Of a stretch of DNA of 64,000 bases, positions 1-9,260 are shown piece by piece (the stretch's first letter is position 1; each line of letters starts with the position of its first letter). Origin of the DNA: Eledone cirrhosa. Lineage: Eukaryota > Mollusca > Cephalopoda > Octopoda > Eledonidae. The translations under genes and the position numbers were made by a program. The DNA lies in contig OZ024744.1 in NCBI GenBank assembly GCA_964016885.1, positions 113,658,215 through 113,722,214 on the forward strand. The letters run 5' to 3'. The notes beneath the pieces are model-generated. The model ran no database searches and was not told the DNA's origin. It was given only the letters and a program-made list of their open reading frames with translations.

Positions 1-2104
1 TTATCTCACATAATATATCACATAACATTTACATCACTATATATACTATTGTATTTTCACAGCAAAGTCTTTACCTCACATAATATCTCACATAACATTA
101 CTCTATATATACTATTGTATTTTCACAGTAAAGTCTTTACCTCACATAATATATCACATAACATTTACATCACTCTATATATACTATTGTATTTTCACAG
201 TAAAGTCTTTACCTAACATAATATATCACATAACATTTACATTACTCTATATATACTATTGTATTTTCACAGTAAAGGCTTTACATCCCACAATATCTCA
301 CATAACATTTACATTACCCTATGTATACTATTGTATTTTCACAGTAAAAGCTTTACCTCACATAACATTGACATTACTCTATATATACTATTGTATTTTC
401 ACAGTAAAGTCTTTACCTCACATAATATATCACATAACATTTACATCACTCTATATATACTATTGTATTTTCACAGTAAAGTCTTTACCTCACATAATAT
501 ATCACATAACATTTACATCACTCTATATATACTATTGTATTTTCACAGTAAAGTCTTTACCTCACATAATATCTCACATAACATTTACATTACTCTATAT
601 ATACTATTGTATTTTCACAGTAAAGTCTTTACCTCACATAATATCTCACATAACATTTACATTACTCTATATATACTATTGTATTTTCACAGTAAAGTCT
701 TTACCTCACATAATATATCACATAACATTTACTTTACTCTATATATACTATTGTATTTTCACAGTAAAGTCTTTACCTCACATAACATTTACATTACGCT
801 ATATATACTATTGTATTTTCACAGTAAAGGCTTTACCTCACATAATATTTCACATAATATTTACATTACTCTACATATACTATTGTATTTTCACAGTAAA
901 GTCTTTACCTCACACAATATCTCACATAACATTTACATTACTCTACATATACTATTGTATTTTCACAGTAAAGGCTTTATCTCACATAACATTTACATTA
1001 CTCTGTATTTACTATTGTATTTTCACAGTAAAGTCTTTACCTCACATAACATTTACATTACTCTATATATACTATTGTATTTTCACAGCAAAGTCTTTAC
1101 CTCACACAATATCTCACAACATTTACATTACTCTACATATACTATTGTATTTTCACAGTAAAGTCTTTACCTCCCACAATATCTCACATAACATTTACAT
1201 TACTCTACATATACTATTGTATTTTCACAGTAAAGACTTTACCTCACATAATATATCACATAACATTTACATTACTCTATATATACTATTGTATTTTCAC
1301 AGTAAAGGCTTTACCTCACACAATATCCACATAACATTTACATTACTCTATATATACTATTGTATTTTCACAGTAAAGTCTTTACCTCACACAATATCTC
1401 ACATAACATTTACATTACTCTCTATATACTATTGTATTTTCACAGCAAAGGCTTTACCTCACATATTTACATTACTCTATATATACTATTGTATTTTCAC
1501 AGTCAAGGCTTTATCTCACATAACATTTACATTACTCTGTATTTACTATTGTATTTTCACAGTAAAGCCTTTACCTCACACAATATCTCACATAACATTT
1601 ACATTACTCTATATACACTATTGTATTTTCACAGTAAAAGCTTTACCTCACATATCTCAAATAATATTTACATTACTCTATATATACTATTGTATTTTCA
1701 CAGTAAAGGCTTTACCTCACATAACATTTACATTACTCTATATTTACTATTGTATTTTCACAGTAAAAGCTTTACATCACATAATACCTCACATAGCATT
1801 TACATTACTTTATATATACTATTGTATTTTCACAGTAAAGGCTTTACATCACATCATATCATATCTCACATAACATTTACATTACTCTATATATACTATT
1901 GTATTTTCACAGTAAAAGCTTTACTTCACACAATATCTCACATAACATTTACATTACTCTGTATATACTATTGTATTTTCACAGTAAAGGCTTTACCTCA
2001 CATAATATCTCACATAACATTTACATTACTCTATATATACTATTGTATTTTCACAGTAAAAGCTTTACTTCACATAATATCTTACATAACATTTACATTA
2101 CTCT
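1..2104. repeat. 72-bp / 60-bp minisatellite array, first block
   Basis: Direct tandem repeat whose full unit is 72 bp; successive unit starts at 386, 458 and 530 are exactly 72 bp apart. Each unit runs TACTATTGTATTTTCACAG, then a variable AAAG(T/G/C)CTTTACCTCACA segment, then ATAACATTTACATTACTC and a short TA run. A shorter form lacks 12 bp of the duplicated TCACATAATA segment, giving a 60-bp step, for example 746 to 806; a still shorter form lies near 1440-1490. About 30 units are present and the array enters the window already in progress. Both main unit lengths are multiples of three, so one strand translates as a 24- or 20-residue repeat (YFHSKxFTSHNISHNIYITLYILL type). That peptide repeat comes from the period and I do not consider it a gene. 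Confidence 0.95.
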
Positions 2105-2629
2105 GAAAGTACAGTAGCTAGAGTCAGAACTGGGTGGAAAAAGTTCAGAGAGCTTATACCACTATTAGCCGCTAAAGGGTTCTCCCTAAAAATGAAAGGC
2201 AGGTTGTACGATGCCTGCATACGAACAGCAATGTTGCACGGCAGTGAGACCTGGGCATTGTGTGCAGAAGATATACGCAGACTAGAGAGGAACGAAGCTT
2301 GCATGCTCTGCTGGATGTGTAATAGTAATATACGTGAACGACAAAGCATAAACGAACTAAGGAAAAAATTAGAAATAAGAGGGATCAGATGTTGTCTACT
2401 CGAGAGAAGGCTACGTTGGTATGGTCACGTAATGCGCATGAAGGACGATAGCTGTATAACAAAGTGCAGGGCAATAAAGATAGACGGTAGCCACGGAATA
2501 GGCAGGCCCAGAAAAACCTGGGACGAGCTGATAAACTCCGACCTCACACACTTACACCTCACCAAGACAATGTCACTGGACCGAGACCTTTGGCAGTACT
2601 CAGTAATAGAGAAGACCCGCCTTACCTAA
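2105..2629 (+). pseudogene. C-terminal fragment of LINE reverse transcriptase
   Basis: This is 174 codons ending in TAA at 2627-2629, without a start codon of its own; the first in-frame ATG, at 2192, is internal. The fragment covers the region after the polymerase core that is typical of mollusc non-LTR elements. Near residues 9-21 is a GWKKFRELIPLL segment, then GRLYDACIRTAMLHGSETWAL at about 32-52, RLRWYGHV at about 102-109 and GRPRKTWDE at about 133-141. These motifs are characteristic of LINE ORF2 C-termini. The catalytic FADD-type motif and the endonuclease domain are absent, so the fragment cannot act alone. The frame has no internal stop, which suggests a fairly young insertion. It lies inside satellite DNA and has no independent promoter that I can see. 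Confidence 0.85.
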
Positions 2630-3000
2630 ATACATAGTAAAACCTACTACAGCCAGTAGGCATCTCTAACAAAATACACCCACGTCCCACCACCCACACC
2701 CCATCCACACCACCCCCTCCTATGTAAAGTTATGTTGGTGCCACAACATCCAGGCCGAAACAAATGAGATCGTGTAGGTGTCACGAAAAAAAAACACACT
2801 GTCCACGCTGTAATGTGGCCGTGTAGGCAACACGGTAAAAACCTCCCAGTCCCACACTGTAAATGTGGTTGGTGTTAGGAAGGGCATCCAACTGTAGAAA
2901 ACCTGCGAGCAAGACAAACACTCTTGCCTCAAGTGGGAATACCCCCGTCCAAACCCATGCAAGCGTGGAACACGGACGTTAAACGTTGATGATGATGATG
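2630..3000 (+). other. LINE 3' untranslated region and (GAT)n tail
   Basis: Non-coding tail of the LINE. It starts with C-rich sequence (CACCCACGTCCCACCACCCA at about 2678-2697), then has an A-run near 2786, then a conserved-looking block with AGGGCATCCAAC, AACCCATGCAAGCGTGG and ACGGACGTTAAACG, and ends in GAT triplets. A closely similar block ends many cephalopod SINEs as I remember them. SINEs commonly borrow the 3' end of a partner LINE, so this tail may be the shared recognition end; that is inference. The open frame on the minus strand at 2720-2962 is incidental. Confidence 0.65.
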
Positions 3001-3654
3001 ATACTATTGTATTTTCACAGTAAAGGCTTTACCTCACATGACATTTACATTACTCTATATTTACTATTGTATTTTCACAGTAAAGGCTTTACCTCACATA
3101 ATATCTTACATAACATTTACATTACTCTATATATACTATTGTATTTTCACAGTAAAGGCTTTACATCACATCATATCTCACATAACATTTACATTACTCT
3201 ATATATACTATTGTATTTTCACAGTAAAAGCTTTACTTCACACAATATCTCACATAACATTTACATTACTCTGTATATAATATTGTATTTTCACAGTAAA
3301 GGCTTTACCTCACATAATATCTCACATAACATTTACATTACTCTATATATACTATTGTATTTTCACAGTAAAGGCTTTATCTCACATAACATTTACATTA
3401 CTTTGTATTTACTATTGTATTTTCACAGTAAAGCCTTTACCTCACACAATATCTCACATAACATTTACATTACTCTGTATATACTATTGTATTTTCACAG
3501 TAAAGGCTTTATCTCACATAACATTTACATTACTCTGTATTTACTATTGTATTTTCACAGTAAAGGCTTTACCTCACATAATATCTCACATAACATTTAC
3601 ATTACTCTACATATACTATTGTATTTTCACAGTAAAAGCTTTTACTTCACATAT
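3001..3654. repeat. 72-bp / 60-bp minisatellite array, second block
   Basis: Continuation of the array seen at 1-2104 after the LINE, with about nine further units in the same orientation and the same long/short unit mixture. The last recognisable unit decays at about 3640-3654, where AGTAAAAGC gains an extra T and the sequence leaves the repeat (CACATATCGAATC). Confidence 0.93.
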
Positions 3655-4201
3655 CGAATCTATGAGATTTTGATATTATTTATATTGAGAACAATAGCTT
3701 AACATAAGTATGAGTGGCCAGTTACAGCCTGTTTGAACAGAGGTGAGAGAATTCTGATCGGATACACTCCGTTTAAATGCTAAAGGGTTAAAGTGTGTGT
3801 GTATGGTCGGGTCGTCGGCGACTAAACTGGCAACCCCACCAAGTTTACTTGGTGAGGAGGGCGATTTTGGATATCCTGCACAACAAAAAAACAAAACCTG
3901 ACAAAGGGCGGAAGAACTCATAAGAGTTAACGGCCATCTGAAAGTGTGTAAATATGTATATAGACATGTACCGCACGGTTAAACCACTGGGAGTGAAGGA
4001 CCCCTAGCCTTTGTCAGGGCATTCTTCTAGGAGAAGGCAACTCAGGAAACTGGGATAACTCTGATATAAAACCAGCGGCTCAGTAGTTACCGATGATGTT
4101 GATCTTTTCTTCTTTTCGGGTTATAGCTGCAGTCGCTCAGAGAGTGGGATTGGCTCAGTGCACAGTCTTTCCTCACTTTAAAAAATATCTTCACGCACAG
4201 G
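3655..4201. other. Low-copy spacer, no gene seen
   Basis: Non-repetitive sequence between the 72-bp array and a hairpin. It contains a short (GT)n run near 3790-3803 and moderately GC-rich stretches at 3800-3860 and 3970-4170. The phrases around 4018-4100 (TTCTAGGAGAAGGCAACTC, CAGCGGCTCAGTAG) faintly resemble dispersed cephalopod repeats, but I cannot assign a family. The only open frame, on the minus strand at 3676-3921, has no recognisable domain and I do not call it a gene. Confidence 0.5.
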
Positions 4202-4254
4202 CATTGCACGATAGAGTTAATTAATAATTATTAATAATGGTATATCGTGCAATG
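4202..4254. repeat. 53-bp palindromic hairpin
   Basis: A 12-bp perfect inverted repeat (CATTGCACGATA at 4202-4213 and its complement at 4243-4254) brackets an AT-rich core. The core contains a 16-bp perfect palindrome, ATTAATAATTATTAAT, at 4220-4235. The two symmetry centres nearly coincide (about 4228), so the whole segment can fold as one interrupted cruciform. It could be a remnant of a small inverted-repeat transposon; no target duplication was identified. Confidence 0.75.
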
Positions 4255-4286
4255 ACCATATTCGATAACAAGGGGGCAGCCATCAT

Positions 4287-4305
4287 CATATATATATATA
4301 TATAA
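4287..4305. repeat. (AT)n microsatellite
   Basis: About nine AT dinucleotides follow CATC and precede an A-rich stretch. Simple sequence only. Confidence 0.85.
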
Positions 4306-4800
4306 TAAAAGTAAACAGAAAAACACAACAGACAATGAAGTACAATGAAGATATGTATTAGTTTCACACTTAATAAAGCAGAAAAAGTCTTGATGTTTCA
4401 GACTCTGGTCCTTCATCAGAAAATAGAATGAGAAATTAAAGAAAAAAATAGAAAGATATCAGAGAGGGAGCAGAAGCAAAATGAAAAAAAAAAATTCTTT
4501 GAGGAAAAGCATGTCTGTTCATTTCACCATCTTTTGGAAAACTGTTGTTGGGAGCGTTGCATGAGAATGTTGGAATCATTAAAGAATGAGCCTTCAATAA
4601 GTGAACAAAGAGGTATGTATGTATGGTCCCGTAACTCCTGCTAGAGTTGCAGGGGGCACTGTATTGGCATGCAGTGTTTCTTGGGAATTTTTAAGCTTGG
4701 TGGAGCCCATCTCCTCTCCAGGTCTGAATACAGTAGATTTCTTCCAGAGAGTGATAAAAAGTGAGAGAATGGAAATGAGAAAGAGATATAGAGGAAGAAT
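4306..4800. other. Low-copy, A-rich spacer with probable dispersed-repeat remnants
   Basis: Purine-rich sequence with an A-run near 4482-4493. The phrase TGTTTCAGACTCTGGTCC at about 4393-4410 followed by TTCATCAGAAAA resembles a dispersed repeat I associate with cephalopods, but this is from memory and weak. An 87-codon open frame on the plus strand (4601-4864) and a 102-codon frame on the minus strand (4641-4949) overlap the SINE and have no recognisable domain. I do not call either a gene. Confidence 0.45.
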
Positions 4801-4959
4801 ATCGACCCCCAGTACTCTACTGGTACATTTTTATCCACCTCGGAAAGATGAAAGGCAAAGTTGACCGTGGCAGAACTTGAACTCAGAGAGCAGAGAGTCA
4901 GAACAAATATGATAAAGTATTCTATCCGATGTTCTAATGATTCTGCCAATTCACCGCCT
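4801..4959 (-). mobile_element. tRNA-derived SINE, cephalopod type, diverged and truncated
   Basis: Read on the minus strand the element begins at about 4959 with GGCGGTGAATTGGCAGAATC and ends at about 4801 with GTACTGGGGGTCGAT. The internal RNA polymerase III promoter parts are recognisable: an A-box-like TGGCAGAATCA at 4938-4948 and a B-box-like GAGTTCAAGTTCTGCC at 4869-4884. Downstream come AACTTTGCCTTTCATC and a GTACCAGTAGAGTACTG segment, both hallmarks, as I remember, of the very abundant squid and octopus tRNA-related SINEs. The usual 3' part after GGTCGAT is missing or too diverged, so the copy is probably inactive. This element is one of the main reasons for assigning the window to a cephalopod. 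Confidence 0.8.
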
Positions 4960-4995
4960 ATAAAGGTATATATACTATATTATAGAAAACACATC

Positions 4996-5330
4996 GCAAA
5001 CTGGGATATACCTTCCCCGGACCAAGCTGATGTTGCTTTGTTTGTCGGCCACTTTCCAATTGGCAAACTGGGATATACTTTCCCCGGACCAAGCTGATGT
5101 TGCTTTGTTTGTCGGCCACTTTCCAATTGGCAAACTGGGATATACCTTCCCCGGACCAAGCTGATGTTGCTTTGTTTGTCGGCCACTTTCCAATTGGCAA
5201 ACTGGGATATACCTTCCCCGGACCAAGCTGATGTTGCTTTGTTTGTCGGCCACTTTCCAATTGGCAAACTGGGATATACCTTCCCCGGACCAAGCTGATG
5301 TTGCTTTGTTTGTCGGCCACTTTCCAATTG
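4996..5330. repeat. 67-bp minisatellite, five copies
   Basis: Unit starts at 4996, 5063, 5130, 5197, 5264 and 5331 are exactly 67 bp apart. Each unit reads GCAAACTGGGATATACCTTC, then CCCGGACCAAGCTGATG, TTGCTTTGTTTGTCGGCC and ACTTTCCAATTG. The copies are nearly identical; only single-base differences were seen, such as ACTTT for ACCTT near 5080. Because 67 is not a multiple of three, the peptide frame rotates from unit to unit. The three overlapping minus-strand open frames of about 115-120 codons here are therefore artefacts. Confidence 0.95.
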
Positions 5331-5392
5331 GCAAACTGAGATATACCTTCCTAGGAACCTCGAGAAGCTAGGAAGGTATATCTCAGTTTACC
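5331..5392. repeat. Inverted terminal half unit of the 67-bp repeat (hairpin)
   Basis: The sixth, partial unit (5331-5352) is followed after a 13-base loop by its own reverse complement. The arms 5333-5354 and 5368-5389 pair perfectly over 22 bp. Pairing extends outward with one mismatch (GGC versus ACC at the outer ends). The minisatellite therefore ends in a foldback. Confidence 0.9.
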
Positions 5393-6089
5393 ATTACTAT
5401 GTATTTTATAAAGTATAATATATATGTTTTCCTCTCTCTCTTATTTTAGATTTTGTTATTGACTGATCACCTTCTCTGTTGCAAAATTGTAAAAAAAAAG
5501 AAATAGTTGTCATCTCTTGTGTAAGCATACATCCTTTGAATTATAAAAATATTTTACACATTTTGAAGGTTCCAGATATTATGGCCATTTGTAGATTATG
5601 AATTAAGGAGCAACAGTCTTTCTCCATAAATCCAAGTTCAGTTAAACTGGTTCATAATTCCATAATTTCTGTAATCATTATCAAACTTACAATGCACTAA
5701 ATTATGATGGCTTTCACCTACCTCCCTATCTATATTTCTAAATGTCAATCATTCTATCTACATTAGGACTGCTAGTGGGACTTGTGCTTTGTTGTTGCTA
5801 TTGTTGTTCTTGTCCAAACATAGATATAGTGGTAAATATACATAAATAGATAACTACAGGTTTTTTCCATCCCTACCTTTCTCAACCCCTCCTGATTCTC
5901 CCCTACCTCTGTCTCCCCATTCCTCTCGATCATATCTTTCTTTTTATTCTTACTCATATTTTATACCTCCCCTACCTCACCCCTAAAAGCAAGGCTCTCC
6001 GCACATGCCTTCTTCCAGCACTTCCCTATTCTGTCTGCCATTCAATATTCAGTCTTGCCTGATGACCTTGTCAGTGGCCCAAACTTACA
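5393..6089. other. AT-rich low-copy spacer, no gene seen
   Basis: Mostly AT-rich unique sequence. A pyrimidine-rich tract lies at about 5860-5970 (TTTTTTCCATCCC through CCTCCCCTACCTCACCCC). Open frames here are short and featureless, such as the 61-codon minus-strand frame at 5772-5957. I see no tRNA, splice-supported exon or promoter that I could defend. Confidence 0.5.
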
Positions 6090-6154
6090 AGACCATCTTA
6101 AAATATAATAACCTTTCTTACCATTAAAATGATTATTATATTTTTAAATGGTCT
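6090..6154. repeat. 65-bp imperfect inverted repeat (hairpin)
   Basis: Arms of 22 bp at 6090-6111 (AGACCATCTTAAAATATAAT plus AA) and 6133-6154 pair at 20 of 22 positions around a 21-base loop (6112-6132). The size and AT richness fit a tiny inverted-repeat element or the end of one. No flanking duplication was identified. Confidence 0.7.
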
Positions 6155-6209
6155 GGTGACTTATGGGGACAACCACAGTTAAAAAGGTACTCAATACATT
6201 AATAGAGTG

Positions 6210-6396
6210 TAACAACAACAGTAACAACAACAACAGTAACAGCAATAACAACAGTAACAACAATAACAGTAACAAAAACAAAAACAACAGAAACAACAAT
6301 AACAACAACAATAACAACAATAACAATAGTAACAAAAACAAAACTAACAACAACAGTAACAACAACAACAACAACAACAGTAACAACAACAACAGT
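6210..6396. repeat. Imperfect (AAC)n / AGT / AAT trinucleotide microsatellite
   Basis: A run of triplets AAC, AAT, AGT, AAA and AGC, always in register, over about 187 bp. It yields a spurious Asn/Ser-rich frame on the plus strand and Val- or Leu-rich frames on the minus strand. It contains repeated CAACAGTAACAACA strings, a motif also central to the 27-bp unit of the large array that begins 2.9 kb downstream. Confidence 0.93.
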
Positions 6397-6574
6397 GCCA
6401 ACTACAATAGGAGAAACACATGGAATATGTTTTTGTATCAGAAGAGTATGTGACAAACTGTATTTAACCTACATAGAGGAATGACATTGAATATAGAGCT
6501 GACGTTTTGAGTAGATAGGTTGCCATAGAAAGAGAGTGGTGGGAGGAGAAGAGAGAGTGGTGGTTGGGAGTTTG
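6397..6574. other. Short spacer between microsatellite and 80-bp array
   Basis: Unique sequence with a GA/GT-rich part (GAGAGTGGTGGGAGGAG near 6530-6550). No gene or recognisable element was seen. Confidence 0.5.
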
Positions 6575-9260
6575 GGTAGTGCCTCAGTATGGCCACAGTC
6601 TAATGACAAAAATGTAGTGAGGTTGATATGGTAGACTATATCAAGGTAGTGCCCCAGTATGGCCACAGTCTAATGACTTACACCAGTAAAACAGTAGTGA
6701 GATTGATATGGTAGACTATATCAAGGTAGTGCCCCAGTATGGCCATACTCTAATGACTAACACCAGTAAAACAGTAGTGAGGATAATATGGTAGACTATA
6801 TCAAGGTAGTACCCCAGTATGGCCACAGTCTAATGACTGACACCAGTAAAACAGTAGTGAGGTTGATATGGTAGACTATATCAAGGTAGTACCCCAGTAT
6901 GGCCACAGTCTAATGACTGACACCAGTAAAACAGTAGTGAGGTTGATATGATAGACTATATCAAGGTAAAGCCCCAGTATGGCCACAGTCTAATGACTTA
7001 CACCAGTAAAACAGTAGTGAGGTTGATATGGTAGACTATATCAAGGTAGTGCCCCAGTATGGCCATACTCTAATGACTAACACCAGTAAAACAGTAGTGA
7101 GGTTGATATGGTAGACTATATCAAGGTAGTACCCCAGTATGGCCACAGTCTAATGACTGACACCAGTAAAACAGTAGTGAGGTTGATATGGTAGACTATA
7201 TCAAGGTATTGCCCCAGCATGGCCACAGTCCAATGACTGACACCAGTAAAACAGTACTGAGGTTGATATGGTAGACTATATCAAGGTAGTGCCCCAGTAT
7301 GGCCACAGTCTAATGACTGACACCAGTAAAACAGTAGTGAAGTTGATATGGTAGACTATATCAAGGTAGTGCCCCAGTATGGCCACAGTCTAATGACTGA
7401 CACCAGTAAAACAGTACTGAGGTTGATATGGTAGACTATATCAAGGTAGTGCCCCAGTATGGCCACAGTCTAATGACTGACACCAGTAAAACAGTACTGA
7501 GGTTGATATGGTAGACTATATCAAGGTAATGCCCCAGTATGGTCACAGTCTAATGACTGACACCAGTAAAATAGTAGTGAGGTTGATATGGTAAACTATA
7601 TCAAGGTAGTGCCCCAGTATGGCCACAGTCTAATGACTGACACCAGTAAAACAGTACTGATAGATTATATCAAGGTAGTGCCTCAGTATGGCCACAGTGT
7701 AGTGACGGACACATGCAAAACAGTACTGAGGTTGATATGGTAGAGTATATCAAGGTAGTACTACAATATGGTCACAGTCTAATGACTGACACCAGTAAAA
7801 CAGTACTGATAGATTATATCAAGGTAGTGCCTCAGTATGGCCACAGTGTAGTGACGGACACATGTAAAACAGTACTGAGGTTGATATGGTAGAGTATATC
7901 AAGGTAGTACTACAGTATGGCCACAGTCTAATGACTGACACCAGTAAAAATAGTAGTGAGGTTGACATGGTAGACTATATCAAGGTAGTGCCCCAGAATG
8001 GCCACAGTCTAATGACTGACACCAGTAAAACAGTACTGAGGTTGATATGGTAGACTATATCAAGGTAGTGCCCCAGTATGGCCACAGACTAATGACTGAC
8101 ACCAGTAAAACAGTACTGAGGTTGATATCGTAGACAATATCAAGGTAGAGCCCCAGTATGGCCACAGTCTAATGACTGACACCAGTAAAACAGTACTGAG
8201 GTTGATATGGTAGACTATATCAAGGCAGTGCCCCAGTATGGCCACAGTCTAATGACTGACACCAGTAAAACAGTAGTGAGATTGATATGGTAGACTATAT
8301 CAAAGCAGTGCCCCAGTATGGCCACAGTCTAGTGACTGACACCAGTAAAACAGTACTGAGGTTGATATAGTAGACTATATCAAGGTAGTGCCCCAGTATG
8401 GCCACAGTCTAATGAGTGACGCCAATAACACAATACTGAGCTTGATATGGTAGACTATATCAAGGTAGTGCCCCAGTATGGCCACAGTCTAATGACTGAC
8501 ACCAGTAAAACAGTACTGAGCTTGATATGGTAGGCTATATCAAGGTAGTGACCCAGTATGTCCACAGACTAATGACTGACACCAGTAAAACAGTACTGAG
8601 GTTGATATCGTAGACAATATCAAGGTAGAGCCCCAGTATGGCCACAGTCTAATGACTGACACCAGTAAAACAGTACTGAGGTTGATATGGTAGAATATAT
8701 CAAGGTAGTGCCTCAGTATGGCCACAGTCTAATGACTGAAAGCAGTAAAACAGTAGTGAGGATGATATGGTAGACTATAAAAGGGTTGTGCCCCAGTATG
8801 GCCACAGTCTAATGACTGAAAGCAGTAAAACAGTATTGAGGTTGATATGGTAGACTATATCAAGGTAATGCCCGGGTATGGACACAGACTAATGACTGAC
8901 ACCAGTAAAGTAGTAGTGAGGTTGATATGGTAGACTATATCAAGGTAGTGCCCCAGTATGGCCACAGTCTAATGACTGACACCAGTAAAACAGTACTGAG
9001 GTTCATATGGTAGACTATATCAAGGCAGTGCCCCAGTATGGCCACAGTCTAATGACTAAAAGCAGTAAAACAGTACTGAGGTTGATATAGTAGACTATAT
9101 CAAGGTAGTGCCCCAGTATTGCCACAGTCTAATGACTGACACCAGTAAAACAGTACTGAGGTTGATATGGTAGACTATATCAAGGTAGTTCTCCAGTATG
9201 GTCACAGTCTAATGACTGCCACCAGTAAAACAGTACTGAGGTTGATATGGTAGATTATAT
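6575..9260. repeat. 80-bp minisatellite array, about 33 copies
   Basis: The phrase GGCCACAGTCTAATGACTGA recurs every 80 bp (6661, 6741, 6821, 6901 and so on). The unit continues with CACCAGTAAAACAGTA(G/C)TGA, GGTTGATATGGTAGACTATA and TCAAGGTAGTGCCCCAGTAT. Copies differ by scattered substitutions, most often GTAGTGAG versus GTACTGAG. Occasional length changes occur, including two 69-bp units and one 81-bp unit near 7950. Short minus-strand open frames within it (for example 8060-8245 and 8540-8725) are period artefacts. The array passes directly into the 27-bp array at about 9260. Confidence 0.95.
7621..7918. repeat. 149-bp higher-order duplication inside the 80-bp array
   Basis: A 69-bp unit lacking about 11 bp around GGTTGATATGG, followed by an 80-bp unit with GTGTAGTGACGGACACATG and GTACTACA variants, occurs twice in tandem (7621-7769 and 7770-7918). 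The shared rare variants show that the two-unit block was duplicated as a block. Confidence 0.85.

Larger units (their letters stand above)
2105..3000 (+). mobile_element. 5'-truncated LINE (non-LTR retrotransposon) inserted in the 72-bp array
   Basis: The insert interrupts the 72-bp array between an ACATTACTCT end and an ATACTATTG restart. It holds the C-terminal part of a reverse-transcriptase ORF (2105-2629), a 3' untranslated region (2630-2987) and a terminal (GAT)n run at about 2988-3002. The reading frame is open from the first base of the insert, as expected of 5' truncation during target-primed reverse transcription. No target-site duplication is visible. Compared with a normal unit about 4 bp of target (ATAT) is missing, and the last GAT overlaps the resumed array, so the right edge is uncertain by 2 bp. 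The end (CCATGCAAGCGTGG, ACGGACGTTAAACG, GATGATG) is, from memory, a very common cephalopod repeat terminus. The clade was not determined. Confidence 0.85.

Noticed and set aside
259..2117. Open frames with YFHSKxFTSHNIS and YYCIFTVKSLPHI repeats as coding sequence
   Set aside because: They are readings of the 72/60-bp satellite in different frames, overlap each other, and exist only because both unit lengths are multiples of three.
2720..2962. 80-codon minus-strand frame
   Set aside because: It lies antisense in the LINE 3' tail with no domain similarity that I recognise.
2105..3000. Autonomous active retrotransposon
   Set aside because: The endonuclease and the polymerase catalytic core are missing; only the last 174 codons and the tail remain.
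4601..4949. Small genes on either strand (87 and 102 codons)
   Set aside because: Both overlap the SINE, whose tRNA-like boxes explain much of the sequence, and neither has a recognisable domain.
4958..5334. Three overlapping minus-strand frames with MADKQSNISLVRG-type repeats
   Set aside because: A 67-bp period rotates the frame, so the same peptide appears in all three frames. This is an artefact.
6144..6456. Poly-Asn or poly-Leu/Val coding frames
   Set aside because: They are translations of the AAC-type microsatellite.
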